Below, one piece after another: positions 63,758-64,000 of a stretch of 64,000 nucleotides of DNA. The DNA is taken from assembly GCF_037026715.1 (NCBI RefSeq), contig NZ_JBANCG010000007.1:124001-188000 (forward strand). The letters are read 5' to 3'. A model generated the notes under the pieces. The model was not told the origin of the DNA and made no database searches. It saw only the letters and a program-made list of their open reading frames with translations. Positions within the stretch are counted from its first letter, which is position 1. Each line of letters begins with the position of its first letter. The translations under genes were made by a program, and so were the position numbers. The DNA is from Breoghania sp037026715 (GTDB lineage: Bacteria > Pseudomonadota > Alphaproteobacteria > Rhizobiales > Stappiaceae).

Positions 63758-64000
63758 ATGGACCTGCCCCGCTTCCTCGCCCGCGTCCTGCCCGGACTGC
63801 TCGCCAGCCTCGCTGTTGCCGCCGCCGCCTTCCTGCTGTCCCGGATCGAGATCTGGCTTTTCGGCCGCGACTGGCTGGAGAGCCTGGTTCTCGCCATCCT
63901 GCTGGGCGCGGTCGTGCGCTCCGGCCTGCCCTTTCACGGCATGCTGCGTCCGGGAGTCGATTTCGCGGCGAAGCAGGTGCTGGAGGTCGCGATCGTGCTG
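63758..64000 (+). CDS. YeiH-family (UPF0324) membrane protein, N-terminal part
   Basis: The first 81 codons of an inner-membrane protein cut by the right edge. MDLPRFLARVLPGLLASLAV leads into hydrophobic segments and then ESLVLAILLGAVVRSGLPFH and GVDFAAKQVLEVAIVL, a typical start of the YeiH/UPF0324 family (putative sulfate/sulfonate exporters; function not firmly proven). An in-frame ATG at 63716 would add 14 residues. Divergent from a YeiE-like LysR gene, as in many proteobacteria. Confidence 0.88.
   Translation, partial: MDLPRFLARVLPGLLASLAVAAAAFLLSRIEIWLFGRDWLESLVLAILLGAVVRSGLPFHGMLRPGVDFAAKQVLEVAIVL

Overview
The window is high-GC DNA from an alphaproteobacterium, most probably of the order Hyphomicrobiales (Rhizobiales). 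This rests on divergent argH/tlpA-type genes, Aap-type amino acid transport genes, a cobalamin-riboswitch B12 operon, many Liv-type ABC systems, palindromic intergenic repeats and frequent ATGA stop/start coupling. No rRNA, CRISPR array, transposase or integrase was seen. The only clearly foreign-looking patch is a small AT-rich islet behind a tRNA-Ala gene.

Layout. 1-4.1 kb holds housekeeping genes: argH (cut by the left edge), a TlpA-like thioredoxin, two very small proteins (one YjfB-like), folD, a DUF167 gene and a YggT gene. 4.46-5.2 kb holds tRNA-Ala(CGC) and the AT-rich islet. 5.4-10.5 kb is a vitamin B12 uptake operon (riboswitch, btuB, btuF, btuC, btuD). 10.7-17.6 kb is an unusual LacI-linked cluster: a Fbp/Afu-type ABC importer, a beta-CASP-like metallo-beta-lactamase protein and a dual-specificity-like phosphatase. 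17.6-19.6 kb is an arsenic resistance operon (arsR, arsC, acr3).

19.6-30.6 kb is a short-chain fatty acid/acetoacetate module. An AtoSC-like two-component system faces a sigma-54-type promoter, atoD, atoA, atoE and an acetyl-CoA acetyltransferase. Behind it lies ackA-pta, preceded by an FNR/FixK-type box. Together these genes could take up acetoacetate or butyrate, activate it, cleave it to acetyl-CoA and conserve energy through acetyl phosphate.

31.0-37.0 kb is a GntR-controlled Aap-type amino acid importer ending in a threonine aldolase gene. 37.2-38.7 kb encodes an exported monohaem protein of unknown function. 38.9-51.2 kb looks like one catabolic regulon in two parts. The first part is marR, a flavin reductase, an HpaB-type monooxygenase, a cupin and an amidase. 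The second is DUF2848-gntR, divergent from a five-gene Liv-type ABC importer. Both parts carry the identical 14-base palindromic operator TGTGAAATATCACA just downstream of the -10 region. An Hsp70-like gene sits between them.

51.2-52.7 kb holds thioredoxin 2 and a BASS transporter. 53.1-56.5 kb encodes a 1105-residue Amt ammonium channel fused to PAS, GGDEF and EAL domains. 56.8-62.7 kb is a second Liv-type ABC operon ending in an alpha/beta hydrolase. The right edge has a LysR regulator divergent from a truncated YeiH-family gene.

The strongest candidates for new biology are the shared-operator HpaB/amidase/DUF2848/ABC regulon, the ABC/MBL/phosphatase/LacI cluster and the Amt-c-di-GMP fusion.
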